A stretch of 64,000 nucleotides of DNA. Source: SIG603 sp964370115 (GTDB lineage Bacteria > Bacillota > Clostridia > Oscillospirales > Acutalibacteraceae). The number at the start of each line of letters is the position of its first letter. Position 1 is the first letter of the stretch. The stretch lies in the NCBI GenBank assembly GCA_964370115.1, contig CAYJIA010000006.1, positions 1 through 64,000 of the forward strand, written 5' to 3'. Below are positions 7,755-17,135 of the stretch, piece after piece. The translations under genes were made by a program, and so were the position numbers. The notes below the pieces were generated by a model, which ran no database searches, was not told where the DNA came from, and saw only the letters and a list, made by a program, of their open reading frames with translations.

Positions 7755-9758
7755 AAAAAGATATCCATAATAATCCATGTCCAAAATCCTTGCTGAGTTT
7801 AGAAAGAGTTGTGACACTTGTTCTGACATGGCGCTTACTTCTTCTTCGGTCACTGTTTGACCCTCGAATACTATCGCCTCGCCTGTGTTTGCGTTGTACA
7901 TGTATTTATCTGTTATATAGCTTCTGTCCGAGAACATCACAAGCGACGGGCTGTCTGACAGTATGTCTTGGCCTATATAAAGTCTTGAGTCATACTCTAG
8001 TCCAAACAAGTTTGAAAGTGTAGGAGCTATGTCAAGGCTTGATGCAATCTTATCGACGACTACAGGTTCTTCCATTTCACTATTCCAAAGTATAAATGCA
8101 TTTTCGTACTTTTCAAAAGTCGTGTCCATCGTGTCTATTCCGCGAAGCTCTGCATACTGCTCGTCTGTAAGTCCGTATGGGTAGTGGTCACTGCTTAGTG
8201 CTATTACCGTGTCCTCAAGCTTTCCTGCGGCTTCTAGCTGTGCCACAAGCTCTGCCATGGCGTATTCTAATTCTAAGTTACAAGCTATGTACGCTTTTAC
8301 GGCGTCGCTTGCTTCTATATGCTCCACTGCATCTTGGTTTTTGTACGCCATCATGTTACCAAAGAAGTTATACTCCAAATGCCCACTCACTGTCATGTAA
8401 TAAACATTAAAGCTTTCGGCATCCATAAAGTACGGTGTCGACTGGGTAATTAGCTCTATGTCAGACTCGGGCCACTGGTCGACTATATCCATGCCATAGC
8501 CTTTTGCATAAAACTCATAGCCCATGGTTGGGTAAGACTCGTGCCTATTATAGTAAGAGTAGCTGTGATTATGAAAAGCATAGCTTTCATATCCTAAATT
8601 ATTAAACTGATTACCAAAGGCAAACGGCATATAGTTCTCTGCGGCTCTGGTATAGCTCCACACACCGCTTTTTGGAAGTAGCCCTGTAGTTGCGACGTAT
8701 TCGCCGTCCGAGGTGCTAACGCCCCAAATAGGCGTGTAGAAGTTATTAAAACTAAATCCCTCTGTCATCATCTTATAAAGGGTAGGTGTAAGCTCTGGGT
8801 CTATAAAATACGGAGTAAAAGCCTCTGCGGTTATTAGTATAAGGTTTTTGCCCTCAAACATTCCAGTATACTCGTTTTCCATTGTAGGTGTTCTACTCGA
8901 GAAAAACTCGTTCATCGCAAGATAGGTTTCGTTTGTCTCTTCCATGTTAAAGACTATGTCCATTACCTGCTCTTCGTAAACTATTGGTTCTGGAGTCGAT
9001 GTCGGCTCTGGAGTGGCAGTCGGCGTAGGGCTTGGCTCTTGGCTTGACGAGGCAAGAGAGCTTTCCTCTTGGGTCACTATGTTGACATCTGTCGTACCCT
9101 CAAACGCCTGCGCCCCAAAGGCTGCGTATTTTACATCAAGTGCCATACACATAGGCACGCCAAAGGTCTCTATGCTACTAAGTGGCACAAATTCATTTAG
9201 CAAAAGGTACCGAGGGCTGTTGAGCCCGTTTGTAAAATATGTTGGGACTACAATGCTAAATCCACACACGACTAAAAACACCGACGAAAAAATAATCTTA
9301 TTCACACCTATATATGATTTTTTTAGAAAGCTTTTTCTATAAACGGTAAACAGAAGCACCATTTGTGCCAACATTATTATGTAGGAAATCCAGTAAATAG
9401 AAAGTGCATTTAGCGCGACCTCGACAAACTCAAACGCCTTAGAGGCACCACCCAAAGACGCCACAAAGTACGGTGTACCAAAAATACTGTAATATATAAG
9501 CTGAGAAATATATACCAAATTTAAAATTACAGCAAAGACCGCCTGTATGCTAAAGGCAATCTTTTTATTATTTACTAAGCTTCCTATTGCAAGTAAAAAC
9601 AGTCCTATTGCTACAGAAAAAAGAACTTTGTAAACGCTAAAGCCTGCGCCGATACTCACCGAGAAAATTATCTCGTTAAAAAGCGAATACCCTACTATAA
9701 AAATGTAATAAAGAAGAGCCAAAACAATGTCTTTTGGCTCTTTTAATGTCTTAACCAT
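7749..9758 (-). CDS. LTA synthase family membrane sulfatase
   Basis: Predicted polyglycerol- or phosphoglycerol-transferase acting outside the membrane on lipoteichoic acid or a related polymer. A strong GGGGGG-AAAA site fixes the start at MVKTLKEPK (9758), giving 669 residues. About five membrane helices fill the first 190 residues. A Pro/Thr/Ser linker follows (EPSPTPTATPEPTSTPEP, near residues 245-265), then an extracellular alkaline-phosphatase/sulfatase domain. LILITAEAF carries the first metal-site acidic residue, and the SDGEYVATTGLLP segment the probable Thr nucleophile. AFHNHSYSYYNRHESYPTMGY matches the LtaS substrate loop in style, and SSDHYPYG the late metal-binding DH pair. The linker is unusual for classical LtaS, so the polymer substrate is uncertain. 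Confidence 0.85.
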   Translation of the reverse strand: MVKTLKEPKDIVLALLYYIFIVGYSLFNEIIFSVSIGAGFSVYKVLFSVAIGLFLLAIGSLVNNKKIAFSIQAVFAVILNLVYISQLIYYSIFGTPYFVASLGGASKAFEFVEVALNALSIYWISYIIMLAQMVLLFTVYRKSFLKKSYIGVNKIIFSSVFLVVCGFSIVVPTYFTNGLNSPRYLLLNEFVPLSSIETFGVPMCMALDVKYAAFGAQAFEGTTDVNIVTQEESSLASSSQEPSPTPTATPEPTSTPEPIVYEEQVMDIVFNMEETNETYLAMNEFFSSRTPTMENEYTGMFEGKNLILITAEAFTPYFIDPELTPTLYKMMTEGFSFNNFYTPIWGVSTSDGEYVATTGLLPKSGVWSYTRAAENYMPFAFGNQFNNLGYESYAFHNHSYSYYNRHESYPTMGYEFYAKGYGMDIVDQWPESDIELITQSTPYFMDAESFNVYYMTVSGHLEYNFFGNMMAYKNQDAVEHIEASDAVKAYIACNLELEYAMAELVAQLEAAGKLEDTVIALSSDHYPYGLTDEQYAELRGIDTMDTTFEKYENAFILWNSEMEEPVVVDKIASSLDIAPTLSNLFGLEYDSRLYIGQDILSDSPSLVMFSDRSYITDKYMYNANTGEAIVFEGQTVTEEEVSAMSEQVSQLFLNSARILDMDYYGYLFN

Positions 9759-9868
9759 TAGCTTTTCCCCCCAAATTTCTATCTTTTTCGACATAGCTGT
9801 ATTATATCATAAAAGTAGAAATTTGCAAGGATAGTTTACGCTAATCTCAAATGTTTACAATTACAAAA

Positions 9869-9905
9869 AAACTGCGATAAACCCAAATTTAGGATTTATC
9901 GCAGT
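9869..9905 (-). terminator. intrinsic terminator of the G5/3D gene
   Basis: ACTGCGATAAA / TTTATCGCAGT stem with flanking A and T runs, 10 nt beyond the stop codon of the gene at 9915-11375. Confidence 0.85.
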
Positions 9906-9914
9906 CATATTTGA

Positions 9915-11375
9915 TTAATCTAAGATGTATACGTCCATTTGTCTTCTGCCAAATTGGAAGCATTCTGCGTCTGTGTTGTAGAACAAGTCTACAAACGCCG
10001 CGCCGCTCATCATAGCGCCGCCTGTGTCACCTGCTACGGCATAGCCATAAACCACGCCACCGCCTGGTGATACTATATAAAGTTTTGTTCCGTAAGGAAT
10101 TACATTAGGATTAACAGCAACCACACCAACTTGTGATGGAACGCCTGTCGATGTTGTACCCTTAGTTGAGTACGCCGTACATTCGCCTGTCATTTTTTGG
10201 CTGTAAGTAACCACGTTACCGTTATAGTCTATAAATGAATTTGCTGGAAGCTCTTCTTCTTCCTCTTCTTCATCTTCTTCTAGTTGGGCATCTTCCTCTG
10301 GCTCTTTTTCTTCTTCAGATGAAGATGTGTCCTCTGTTACCATAGTGCCACGTATAACAATGGCATCTTCTGCTTCTTTTGTAATTTCACTTGAAAGCTC
10401 TTCTTCGTTTACAAGCTCGCCGTCTTTATAAGTTCTCTCATAAGTCGTTGTTAGCTCGCCGTTAACACCTTTTTTCTCTACGATTTCCTCGCCGACTTCT
10501 AAAGTGCTATCGGTTTTATACTCCGTTTTAAAGTATATAATCGAAGTTTCTGTCTCTTCTACAGTGTACTCGCTTGCTATTATTATAGTCATGCCGTCGC
10601 TTAGTTTTGCGTCTAAATCTACACTGACATTTTCATCTTCAGCAAGTTCTATTTTGTTTTCGCTTAAAAACTCGCCTACAGTGTTTGCATATGTGTCATA
10701 AGCTGTTGTTTCTCCGCCTCTTTGAAGCTCAACACTCCAAAGTCTTGTCACGCTTATTTTCATACCTTCTTCTAGTGCAGTTTCTTTTTCAGGTGACACT
10801 TCGTCGCCCTCTAAAATTTCAACTTCATTTTCTAAAAGTAGCTCTTCTACTGTAGTTTTATAAGTTGTTAGATCTAAAGTAGTTCCGTCAACGCCTAAAG
10901 ACACGCTTAGTTGTCTTTGTATATTAATGCTATCGTCTTCGTCTACTTCTTTGTTTAGTTCTGGATTTACTAAATCGTTTTCGTTAATTGTTATATTGTT
11001 TCCTGTTAATACTTCTTGTACTGTCTGTCCGCCATAGGCGCTTAGATAAGAAAAGTCGTTGTTTACTTCAAGAGGTATTAGTATTTCTCTGTCAATAACA
11101 TATGTATTGTCATCAGTTTCAAAATACCTATCTTCTCCTTCAAGCATCGGCATACCATCGCTTACCGCTTGATTTATAATTTGCTCTGCGTTATCTCCCA
11201 TAACGCTTACCATGTAGCTGTCGTCGCCATCGATAACAGTAGCCTCAACAGTAGCTGCCATAACTGTCATCATAAGTGAACTAACCGCAAAAATCAGTGC
11301 TAGTGTAATAGGAACAATAACTTTACCATGCGAAAACTTTTTAGACTCTTTTTTATAGCGTCTAGATTTCTTCAT
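9915..11375 (-). CDS. G5/3D-domain cell-wall protein (YabE/Rpf-like)
   Basis: Secreted, membrane-anchored protein of 486 residues, probably a peptidoglycan-remodelling enzyme. It has a basic N-terminus (MKKSRRYKKESKK) and one membrane segment (~residues 20-42). Ubiquitin-like DUF348 repeats follow: the patterns VQEVLTGNNITINENDLV, VEELLLENEVEILEGDEV and VGEFLSENKIELAEDENV each mark one. A G5-type segment (EIVEKKGVNGELTTTYERTY) comes next, then a very acidic Glu-rich linker. The C-terminal 3D domain has its three aspartates (AVAGDTGGAMM, AAFVDLFYN, RRQMDVYILD). This order is that of YabE and Rpf relatives. AAAGGAGAAA supports the start, and an intrinsic terminator follows. Confidence 0.9.
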   Translation of the reverse strand: MKKSRRYKKESKKFSHGKVIVPITLALIFAVSSLMMTVMAATVEATVIDGDDSYMVSVMGDNAEQIINQAVSDGMPMLEGEDRYFETDDNTYVIDREILIPLEVNNDFSYLSAYGGQTVQEVLTGNNITINENDLVNPELNKEVDEDDSINIQRQLSVSLGVDGTTLDLTTYKTTVEELLLENEVEILEGDEVSPEKETALEEGMKISVTRLWSVELQRGGETTAYDTYANTVGEFLSENKIELAEDENVSVDLDAKLSDGMTIIIASEYTVEETETSIIYFKTEYKTDSTLEVGEEIVEKKGVNGELTTTYERTYKDGELVNEEELSSEITKEAEDAIVIRGTMVTEDTSSSEEEKEPEEDAQLEEDEEEEEEELPANSFIDYNGNVVTYSQKMTGECTAYSTKGTTSTGVPSQVGVVAVNPNVIPYGTKLYIVSPGGGVVYGYAVAGDTGGAMMSGAAFVDLFYNTDAECFQFGRRQMDVYILD

Positions 11376-12120
11376 AATTTCGGTTTCTCCTTTTTATATG
11401 TTGCCGATATTTATACATTTTGATTTACTGTAAAATACCGACCGAATGCCCTTTTTGGCAAACTTACAAGCTGAATTATAGCGTTTTTAGCCATTAAAGT
11501 CAATGCACAGCAATTTAAAATTCTGTTAAATACTCACAATAATGCTAGGTTTATTACTTTACATAATGCCATTTTTTGTGCTTATAAGGGGGTTTTTCGA
11601 GCATATTAAGTGTTTCGGGCTGTAATGTTTTGTGTAAAATGTAAAAATACACCTACTATTATGTATAGGACAGGTAACAATTCTGTAATTTAGGAATATT
11701 TATACATATTATTGGATAAATATAAGCTCGCTTGCAAATTATTATGAACTTATTTTTACTTAATTTTTGCCTAATTTCTTATTTGAATTATACTTTGCCG
11801 CAAATATCATCACAAAATACAGTTTATTTGCGCCAAAAAAGTCGAAAAATCCCCCTAAATAAGCCATTTTTCTTATATCGCAAAATTGGTGGCAGTAAAT
11901 CCGCCAAAAATATTATGTAAATCAGTCGAAGTCATACTTCTTTTTAGCCAAAAGTCGAAATTTGCATATTACTATCAATTTATTAAATATTATGAAAAAA
12001 TATTTTTTAGAATACAATTGTTTTTTCTTCTCTTTTGTCTAAATTGAACGAATAAAGGCATTATACCACACAATACATCCTCTTTCTATTATATATACGA
12101 AATTTTATCTTGAACTTTCA
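11376..12120. other. long AT-rich intergenic region without a supported gene
   Basis: About 745 bp between divergent genes, very AT-rich. A 62-codon ORF at 11732-11920 lacks a ribosome binding site and looks like random AT-rich translation. I see no tRNA, riboswitch or terminator here. The region presumably carries the promoter of the G5/3D gene on the minus strand. Confidence 0.5.
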
Positions 12121-12149
12121 TTGACAAGCTTTCTATATTGTGATATTAT
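12121..12149 (+). promoter_or_regulatory. promoter of the CaCA antiporter gene
   Basis: TTGACA (12121-12126), 17 bp, TATTAT (12144-12149). A leader hairpin AAGCAGG / CCTGCTT with a short T tract follows at 12161-12186, immediately after the expected start. It could attenuate transcription, but no known riboswitch class was recognised. Confidence 0.6.
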
Positions 12150-12213
12150 TTTTTAGCGTAAAGCAGGTCTTATGCCTGCTTTTTCTTATTGATATAAAAT
12201 TTTGGAGGAAGAA

Positions 12214-13188
12214 ATGGATAATTTATATTTTCTTATAGCTGCATATTTGCTTGCGGCGACGGCTGTCGTGTTTTTGTCAAACAAGGCTTCTGTGTATGTG
12301 GACTTGATAGATAAAAAGACTCATTTGTCTGGTGCTTTTATCGGCGGTGTTATGCTTTCGGCAATAACCTCACTGCCTGAACTCTTCACCAGCCTTTCGT
12401 CTACCCTTGGTTTAGGTGAAGCCGGACTTTCCATGGGAAACATTTTGGGAAGTAACTTATTTAACCTTTGTATACTTGGAGCATTGATTTTACTGTTTTT
12501 TAAAGACTACAGCAAGCATAAAGTTGCTAAAGGCCATTTTGCTGTATCGGTCTTTGTTGTACTAATTTATGGTGCAATGCTCTTAAACTTCTTTAATGTT
12601 TTAAATTTAGAAGTTATTACAATAAATGTCACCTCGGTGATTATCCTAGTTCTATACATATTTGGAATTAGATTTCTATCCGACGAAAACACTGACGGCG
12701 CGGGAGAAGAAATTGAAGACACAAGTAACTCTTCGCTTACAGTAAAACAAATCATACCAAGATTTATACTAGTTGCCCTTGGCATAGTTGCAATAAGTAT
12801 AGTAATTACATTTGTAACCGACGAACTATCTGCAAAACTAGGCCTTGGCAAAGGTCTTGCTGGTGCATTGTTCTTAGGAATTGCTACATCTCTTCCAGAG
12901 CTTGCTTCAACAGTTTCACTGTTTAGACTAAGAAACTACAACATTGCAATAGGAAATATTTTGGGAAGCAATCTGTTCAACTTCACTATTTTAAGTGTTA
13001 CGGATATTTTCTATATAGGTCCTGGCCTATTTGATTTTGCAGACCCAAAAACAATTAACCTCTTAATGTTCGGTGCAGGTGCATCGGTGCTCGCTCTTAT
13101 TCTTGTTAAATTTACAAAGAGCAAACTAGTACAAATTTTATCTTGCCTTGGAATACTCGGCGCTTATGTGGCATTTTTAGTAGTATAA
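12214..13188 (+). CDS. Na+/Ca2+ exchanger family (CaCA) antiporter
   Basis: Ten-helix cation antiporter of the YrbG/CaCA type, 324 residues. TGGAGGAA places the start at ATG 12214. The two inverted alpha repeats that form the ion site are clear: SAITSLPELFTSLSSTLG with GNILGSNLFNLCILG near residues 45-90, and GIATSLPELASTVSLF with GNILGSNLFNFTIL near 225-265. A charged cytoplasmic loop (DENTDGAGEEIEDTSNSS) joins the halves. The P-E and G-S-N residues needed for Ca2+ coordination are intact, so it is expected to exchange Ca2+ (or another divalent) for Na+ or H+. Single gene with its own promoter. Confidence 0.9.
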   Translation: MDNLYFLIAAYLLAATAVVFLSNKASVYVDLIDKKTHLSGAFIGGVMLSAITSLPELFTSLSSTLGLGEAGLSMGNILGSNLFNLCILGALILLFFKDYSKHKVAKGHFAVSVFVVLIYGAMLLNFFNVLNLEVITINVTSVIILVLYIFGIRFLSDENTDGAGEEIEDTSNSSLTVKQIIPRFILVALGIVAISIVITFVTDELSAKLGLGKGLAGALFLGIATSLPELASTVSLFRLRNYNIAIGNILGSNLFNFTILSVTDIFYIGPGLFDFADPKTINLLMFGAGASVLALILVKFTKSKLVQILSCLGILGAYVAFLVV

Positions 13189-13264
13189 TTACATTTATAT
13201 AATAAAGTTGGTGGCAAAAAATACTTCGCCCTTTGACGATTGTATTTTTTGCCACTGTTTTTTA

Positions 13265-13294
13265 TTTACAAATATCTACTTTTTATGCTATAAT
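13265..13294 (+). promoter_or_regulatory. promoter of the second GGDEF gene
   Basis: TTTACA (13265-13270), 18 bp, TATAAT (13289-13294). A short perfect inverted repeat GTGCA-TTTGG-TGCAC (13316-13330) sits just before the Shine-Dalgarno and might affect translation. Confidence 0.5.
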
Positions 13295-13345
13295 TATCTA
13301 TCTATATATATTATAGTGCATTTGGTGCACGAAAGGATGTTATTT

Positions 13346-14986
13346 ATGCATATTATCTTGCTTACCATAGGCTTTATGCTTATGTTTTGCACCCTCACTG
13401 TCTGTTTTTTAAGACTTATAGAGGATATCTTTGAAGTACGAAACTCTTTGTTAAGACTTTTAGTATTTTCATTTCTTACAGGACTTGTAGGAACCGTTTC
13501 CCTTTGTCTATTTGGCTCTATGTCTTCCTTAGGCTATGGAATAATGCTCGTGGTATTTACGGGCACAATTATGTTCTTTTTCAAAGGACAAAGCACCATT
13601 ACCCGCATAGCCTGCATACTCACATTTAACACAAACATTATGGTATCAAGGGCTATATGCTCATCGTTTATCTCCATAATTACGGGTAAGAGTATTTTAG
13701 AGCTATCAACCGACAAACTCTGGTTTTGGACTATCTTAATACTTACCTCACTTGTAAGTACAATTTTTACCCTATTCATAATAAAGCTTATTCCTCAAAG
13801 ATATTTAAGAGTTATTAGGCAAAGGACAGAGCAAATTTATGCCTATATAGCAATCGCAACACTTTCAAATATTTATTTAATAGCAAATGGCATGGTTTAT
13901 ATAACAAAGATTGATTTAGCCTTTTTAAATACTCATCAACTAATTGCATCTATCACATGGCTTTTGGTAATGTATGTAGGAATGTTCATGATGGCAGGTT
14001 TTGACGCTTTAAGAGCGGACCAAGAAAATTTTGAAAAAGATATTTTCTATAAAGACTTAATTTTGTCAAAGGCACTTTTAGTTGCAGAAATAGACTGCAC
14101 AAACGATAAGCTCCTAAGACTTATAGTAGAAGGTAAGCAACAGGAGATTTCACCACGGCTTACTTATACCGAGTATATACAACAACAGGCTATACAAACC
14201 GTCCATCAAGAGGATTTTTATGACCTGATAAAAGGTTCGTCGATAGACTATATCAAAAACCATTTTAAAGATGGAAATGAAGAGTTCTCTTATACATACA
14301 GAACACGAACCCCACAAGGCGATTATCACTGGATACGCTCAAGCGTTATGCTTCACCCAAAGTCTACTCCAGACAATATTGTGGCAATTTGCACCGTGTA
14401 TGACGATGTACACGAGACAATTAATGAGCAATCAAAACTCAAAAACATTGCTCAAATCGACCCACTTGTAAATATTTACAACAAGGCAACTTCTCAGTCT
14501 CTAATAAAAGAGCATTTAGAACATTCAGAAAACGGAACACTGTTTTTATTTGACCTTGACAATTTCAAAGGAATTAACGACAACATGGGTCATGCCTATG
14601 GCGACAGTGTTTTAAAAGAAATTGCAGGAAAAATTGAGAATAATTTCAGAAAAGGCGACGTAGTAGGCCGTATAGGCGGTGACGAGTTCATCGGATTTAT
14701 CAAGGCAACACTTCATAAAGAAGACATAGAAAGAAAGGCGAAAAAGATTTGTGACAGCGTAATAAAAACCTATGTCGGCGATAACGGTGTTAAAGTAACT
14801 GTTTCTTGTAGTATCGGCGTGGCAATTGCACCTGATAACGGCAAAGACTTTAAAGAGTTGTTTAAAAACTCAGACCTTGCTATGTATAAGAGCAAAGCTA
14901 ACGGCAAAAACACTTTTGCCCTTTACAATGAAGAGGAGTGCAGTCGTTTTGCACCAAAACAATTAGACGATTATAAGAGGGATTGA
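13346..14986 (+). CDS. membrane diguanylate cyclase (GGDEF), paralogue
   Basis: Second predicted c-di-GMP synthase of the window, 546 residues from the ATG at 13346, which has GAAAGGA at 8-nt spacing; the track start at 13208 is upstream of the ribosome binding site. The layout matches the 390-1997 protein: a hydrophobic N-terminal ~240 residues, a PAS-like part (VAEIDCTNDKLLRLIVEGK to IVAICTVYDDVHE) and a GGDEF domain. GRIGGDEF is intact near residue 444 and RKGD supplies the RxxD inhibitory site. LFDLDNFKGINDNMGHAYGD is the metal/GTP segment. An FGGY kinase gene starts 5 nt after the stop, so the two may be cotranscribed. Confidence 0.93.
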   Translation: MHIILLTIGFMLMFCTLTVCFLRLIEDIFEVRNSLLRLLVFSFLTGLVGTVSLCLFGSMSSLGYGIMLVVFTGTIMFFFKGQSTITRIACILTFNTNIMVSRAICSSFISIITGKSILELSTDKLWFWTILILTSLVSTIFTLFIIKLIPQRYLRVIRQRTEQIYAYIAIATLSNIYLIANGMVYITKIDLAFLNTHQLIASITWLLVMYVGMFMMAGFDALRADQENFEKDIFYKDLILSKALLVAEIDCTNDKLLRLIVEGKQQEISPRLTYTEYIQQQAIQTVHQEDFYDLIKGSSIDYIKNHFKDGNEEFSYTYRTRTPQGDYHWIRSSVMLHPKSTPDNIVAICTVYDDVHETINEQSKLKNIAQIDPLVNIYNKATSQSLIKEHLEHSENGTLFLFDLDNFKGINDNMGHAYGDSVLKEIAGKIENNFRKGDVVGRIGGDEFIGFIKATLHKEDIERKAKKICDSVIKTYVGDNGVKVTVSCSIGVAIAPDNGKDFKELFKNSDLAMYKSKANGKNTFALYNEEECSRFAPKQLDDYKRD

Positions 14987-14990
14987 TCAG

Positions 14991-16292
14991 ATGAATTATT
15001 CTTTAGGTATAGACATAGGCACATCAAAAATATGTTGCTGTGTGCTAGCTTTAGAAAAAATGGAGTTCGTAGAAGTTTTTCAGTTTGCTAATACATTCAA
15101 TGTAAAAAGTAATGAGAGCTTTGAAAGACTGCAAGATCCGCAGGGCATAGTAAATGCATTGCTCCCAAAAATTAGTGAATTTGAAGAAAAATACAAACCG
15201 ATATCAATTGGTATCAGCACCCAAATGCACGGCATTTTGTATTTGGATAAAGACGGCAACAGCACAGGCCCACTTTACACTTGGCAAGATCTTAGGGGAA
15301 GTTTAAATTATAACTTTGAAAACACATATTCTGATAAATTAGAGAATATTACAGGATACAAACTCCCGACAGGCTATGGGATGCTTACACATTTTGTTAA
15401 TTTTTGCAAAAACCAAATACCACAAAACGCAGTGAAACTTTGCACTATCGGAGACTATCTTGCAATGAAGCTTACAGGCGAAAAGTCACCGATAATGCAT
15501 ATATCAAACGCCCACTCACTGGGTTTGTTTGACATATTGAGTAATGACTTTGACAAAAAAGCAGTATCAACACTTAATTTTGACAAAGATTATCTGCCAA
15601 AAGTCACCGCGCTTACAAAAACTATAGGAAAAACAAAGCAAGGCACAAAGGTAGCAGTGGCAATAGGCGACAATCAAGCAAGCTTTATAGGTGCTGTAAC
15701 ACACCCAGAGAACTCTATACTTATAAATATAGGCACGGGTAGTCAGATTTCGATTTGCACCGACAAAGCCGTTTATTATAAAGGTTTAGAGCTTAGACCG
15801 CTGAGCGAGGACAAGTATCTTTTATGCGGTGCCGCACTGTGTGGAGGCAGAGCCTATGCACTTTTAGAAAATTTCTTTAGAAAAATAACAGAAACCGTGA
15901 CAGGAAAACCCTGTGAAAACGCCTACATGGCTATGGCAGAATGTTACGATAAAAATTTGACCGACAAGCTCATAGTCGACACAAGATTTGACGGGACAAG
16001 AGACGACGTCGACATAAAAGGAAGCATCAAAAATCTATCCGTGGAAAATTTCACCCCAGCGCATTTTATAGAAGGCGTCCTAAACGGCATGGCGGAAGAG
16101 CTTTTTAATCTATTTAAGCCATTTAATGACGTTGAAAAACGAGATTTTAAATACTTAGTATGCTCAGGAAACGGTGTGAGAAAAAACAAGGCGCTAAGAG
16201 AAATCTTGTCAAAAAAATTTAACGCCAAAGTACAAATGCCCACAAACGAAGAAGAAGCAGCCCTAGGAGCTGCTTTGTTTAGCAATAGTTAA
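14991..16292 (+). CDS. FGGY-family carbohydrate kinase, sedoheptulokinase-like
   Basis: ATP-dependent sugar kinase of 433 residues with the actin-like ATPase fold. The N-terminal phosphate-1 loop is SLGIDIGTSKICCCVL; GISTQMHGILYLDKDG and TWQDLRG form the sugar site; INIGTGSQIS is the phosphate-2 loop; LVCSGNGVRKNKALREIL is the adenosine motif; NEEEAALGAALF is the conserved C-terminal helix. The family-typical catalytic Asp is probably in VAIGDNQASFIGAV. The M-H-G and W-Q-D patterns resemble sedoheptulokinase more than xylulose or glycerol kinases, but the substrate is not proven. It follows the GGDEF gene by 5 nt. Confidence 0.85.
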   Translation: MNYSLGIDIGTSKICCCVLALEKMEFVEVFQFANTFNVKSNESFERLQDPQGIVNALLPKISEFEEKYKPISIGISTQMHGILYLDKDGNSTGPLYTWQDLRGSLNYNFENTYSDKLENITGYKLPTGYGMLTHFVNFCKNQIPQNAVKLCTIGDYLAMKLTGEKSPIMHISNAHSLGLFDILSNDFDKKAVSTLNFDKDYLPKVTALTKTIGKTKQGTKVAVAIGDNQASFIGAVTHPENSILINIGTGSQISICTDKAVYYKGLELRPLSEDKYLLCGAALCGGRAYALLENFFRKITETVTGKPCENAYMAMAECYDKNLTDKLIVDTRFDGTRDDVDIKGSIKNLSVENFTPAHFIEGVLNGMAEELFNLFKPFNDVEKRDFKYLVCSGNGVRKNKALREILSKKFNAKVQMPTNEEEAALGAALFSNS

Positions 16293-16296
16293 TAAT

Positions 16297-16345
16297 TGAG
16301 AATTAAGAATTGAGAATTGTTGTGAAAATCCTGCGGATTTTTTGA
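16297..16345. repeat. ATTGAGAATT repeat fragment
   Basis: Two ATTGAGAATT words followed by a small hairpin (AAATCC-TGC-GGATTT) after the kinase stop. It looks like one half of the MITE-like family of the left flank. The rest of the gap 16293-16412 shows nothing else. Confidence 0.45.
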
Positions 16346-16412
16346 TTAAAAGCTTTACTGGGTTTTCCTTTTTTTATGTGATAGCTTTGTTATTTCACGA
16401 CTTTTAAACATA

Positions 16413-16452
16413 GAAAAAACCCCAACACGCGATTTGCGTGTTGGGGTTTTCG
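16413..16452 (-). terminator. original terminator of tRNA-Val, displaced by the element
   Basis: A perfect 15-bp stem (left arm 16416-16430 starting AAAACCCCAACACGC, loop GATTT, right arm 16436-16450) lies 4 bp outside attL. On the minus strand it follows the truncated tRNA 3' half and ends in a T run. It was evidently the tRNA gene's own terminator before integration; the working tRNA is now 43.5 kb away. Confidence 0.85.
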
Positions 16453-16454
16453 AC

Positions 16455-16502
16455 TGGTGGGCGATAACGGACTTGAACCGCTGACCCCCTGCACGTCAAG
16501 CA
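16455..16502. other. attL: left attachment site, truncated tRNA-Val 3' half
   Basis: 48 bp identical to 59992-60039. It starts at the complement of the encoded CCA tail and ends within the anticodon loop; sequences diverge at 16503 (A) versus 60040 (G). This is the remnant of the target gene left when the element brought its own 3' half. Confidence 0.95.
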
Positions 16503-16540
16503 AACAACCTAGCAAATTACAACTAAATTCATTAAATTTG

Positions 16541-16567
16541 AACTTCTACTCAAGTTGAGCAGAAGTT
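16541..16567. repeat. 27-bp palindrome, left-end copy (G-centred)
   Basis: Arms AACTTCTACTCAA and TTGAGCAGAAGTT around a central G. Its reverse complement is identical over all 27 bases to array units 1-4 at 58108-58299, so it is an inverted copy at the opposite end of the element. A T-rich tract and AAAGGAGG follow, so in RNA it could also act as a terminator-like hairpin ahead of the first gene. Confidence 0.9.
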
Positions 16568-16597
16568 ATTTTTTTATTTTTAAAGGAGGAATATTAA

Positions 16598-16825
16598 GTG
16601 AAAAAACTTACAGATTTACAGCTTAAAAAAATTGCAAAAGAAATGCTAAATATAAAGTATGGGTTCTCCCCTACTTTATCAAAAATCACTCTACTTGAAC
16701 CGACAGAAGACAAAAACAGTATCGCAGTAAAAACAGGAATTAAAAAATATCAAATAAATTTTGAGACAGATAAGTACGGTCATCACTGGCTTAAAAGTCT
16801 TAATCAGATTGAGGAGGAATATTAA
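16598..16825 (+). CDS. hypothetical protein, first gene of the element
   Basis: 75 residues from a GTG start preceded by AAAGGAGG. Lys-rich N-terminal helix (KKLTDLQLKKIAKEMLNIKYG), no signal peptide, no recognised domain. The next gene starts directly after its stop codon, so the two are translationally linked and precede parA. The function is unknown. Confidence 0.7.
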   Translation: MKKLTDLQLKKIAKEMLNIKYGFSPTLSKITLLEPTEDKNSIAVKTGIKKYQINFETDKYGHHWLKSLNQIEEEY

Positions 16826-17122
16826 ATGACAATTATTAAACATCAGTCGTTACTTGAATGTAACGTGCGAAAGCTTTGTGTTAAAAAAGACTATTTCACC
16901 TGTGGTGCAAACGAAGAGTATTTTAAAATGTTTGACTACATTAAAGAGGTCTCAAAAAAGCGAACCATTCCCGACGAGGCAGTTTACAAGATAGCAAAAA
17001 CAATTTACAAACATTCAGATTTCGATAAGATTAAATGCGATTACAGCGAATTGGATATTATCGCAAGTTTAATGTTTGAAATAAACGATTTAATCGTAAC
17101 TACATTTGCAATTAAAAAATAA
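16826..17122 (+). CDS. hypothetical protein upstream of parA
   Basis: 98 residues, ATG directly after the previous stop, with GAGGAGGA upstream inside the preceding gene. Contains several Cys (ECNVRKLCVKKDYFTCG) and no membrane segment. Its end overlaps the ribosome binding site of parA. No family recognised. Confidence 0.7.
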   Translation: MTIIKHQSLLECNVRKLCVKKDYFTCGANEEYFKMFDYIKEVSKKRTIPDEAVYKIAKTIYKHSDFDKIKCDYSELDIIASLMFEINDLIVTTFAIKK

Positions 17123-17135
17123 GGAGAATATGAAA

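Noticed and set aside
11732..11920. 62-codon ORF in the long intergenic region
   Set aside because: AT-driven composition, no ribosome binding site, no recognisable pattern.
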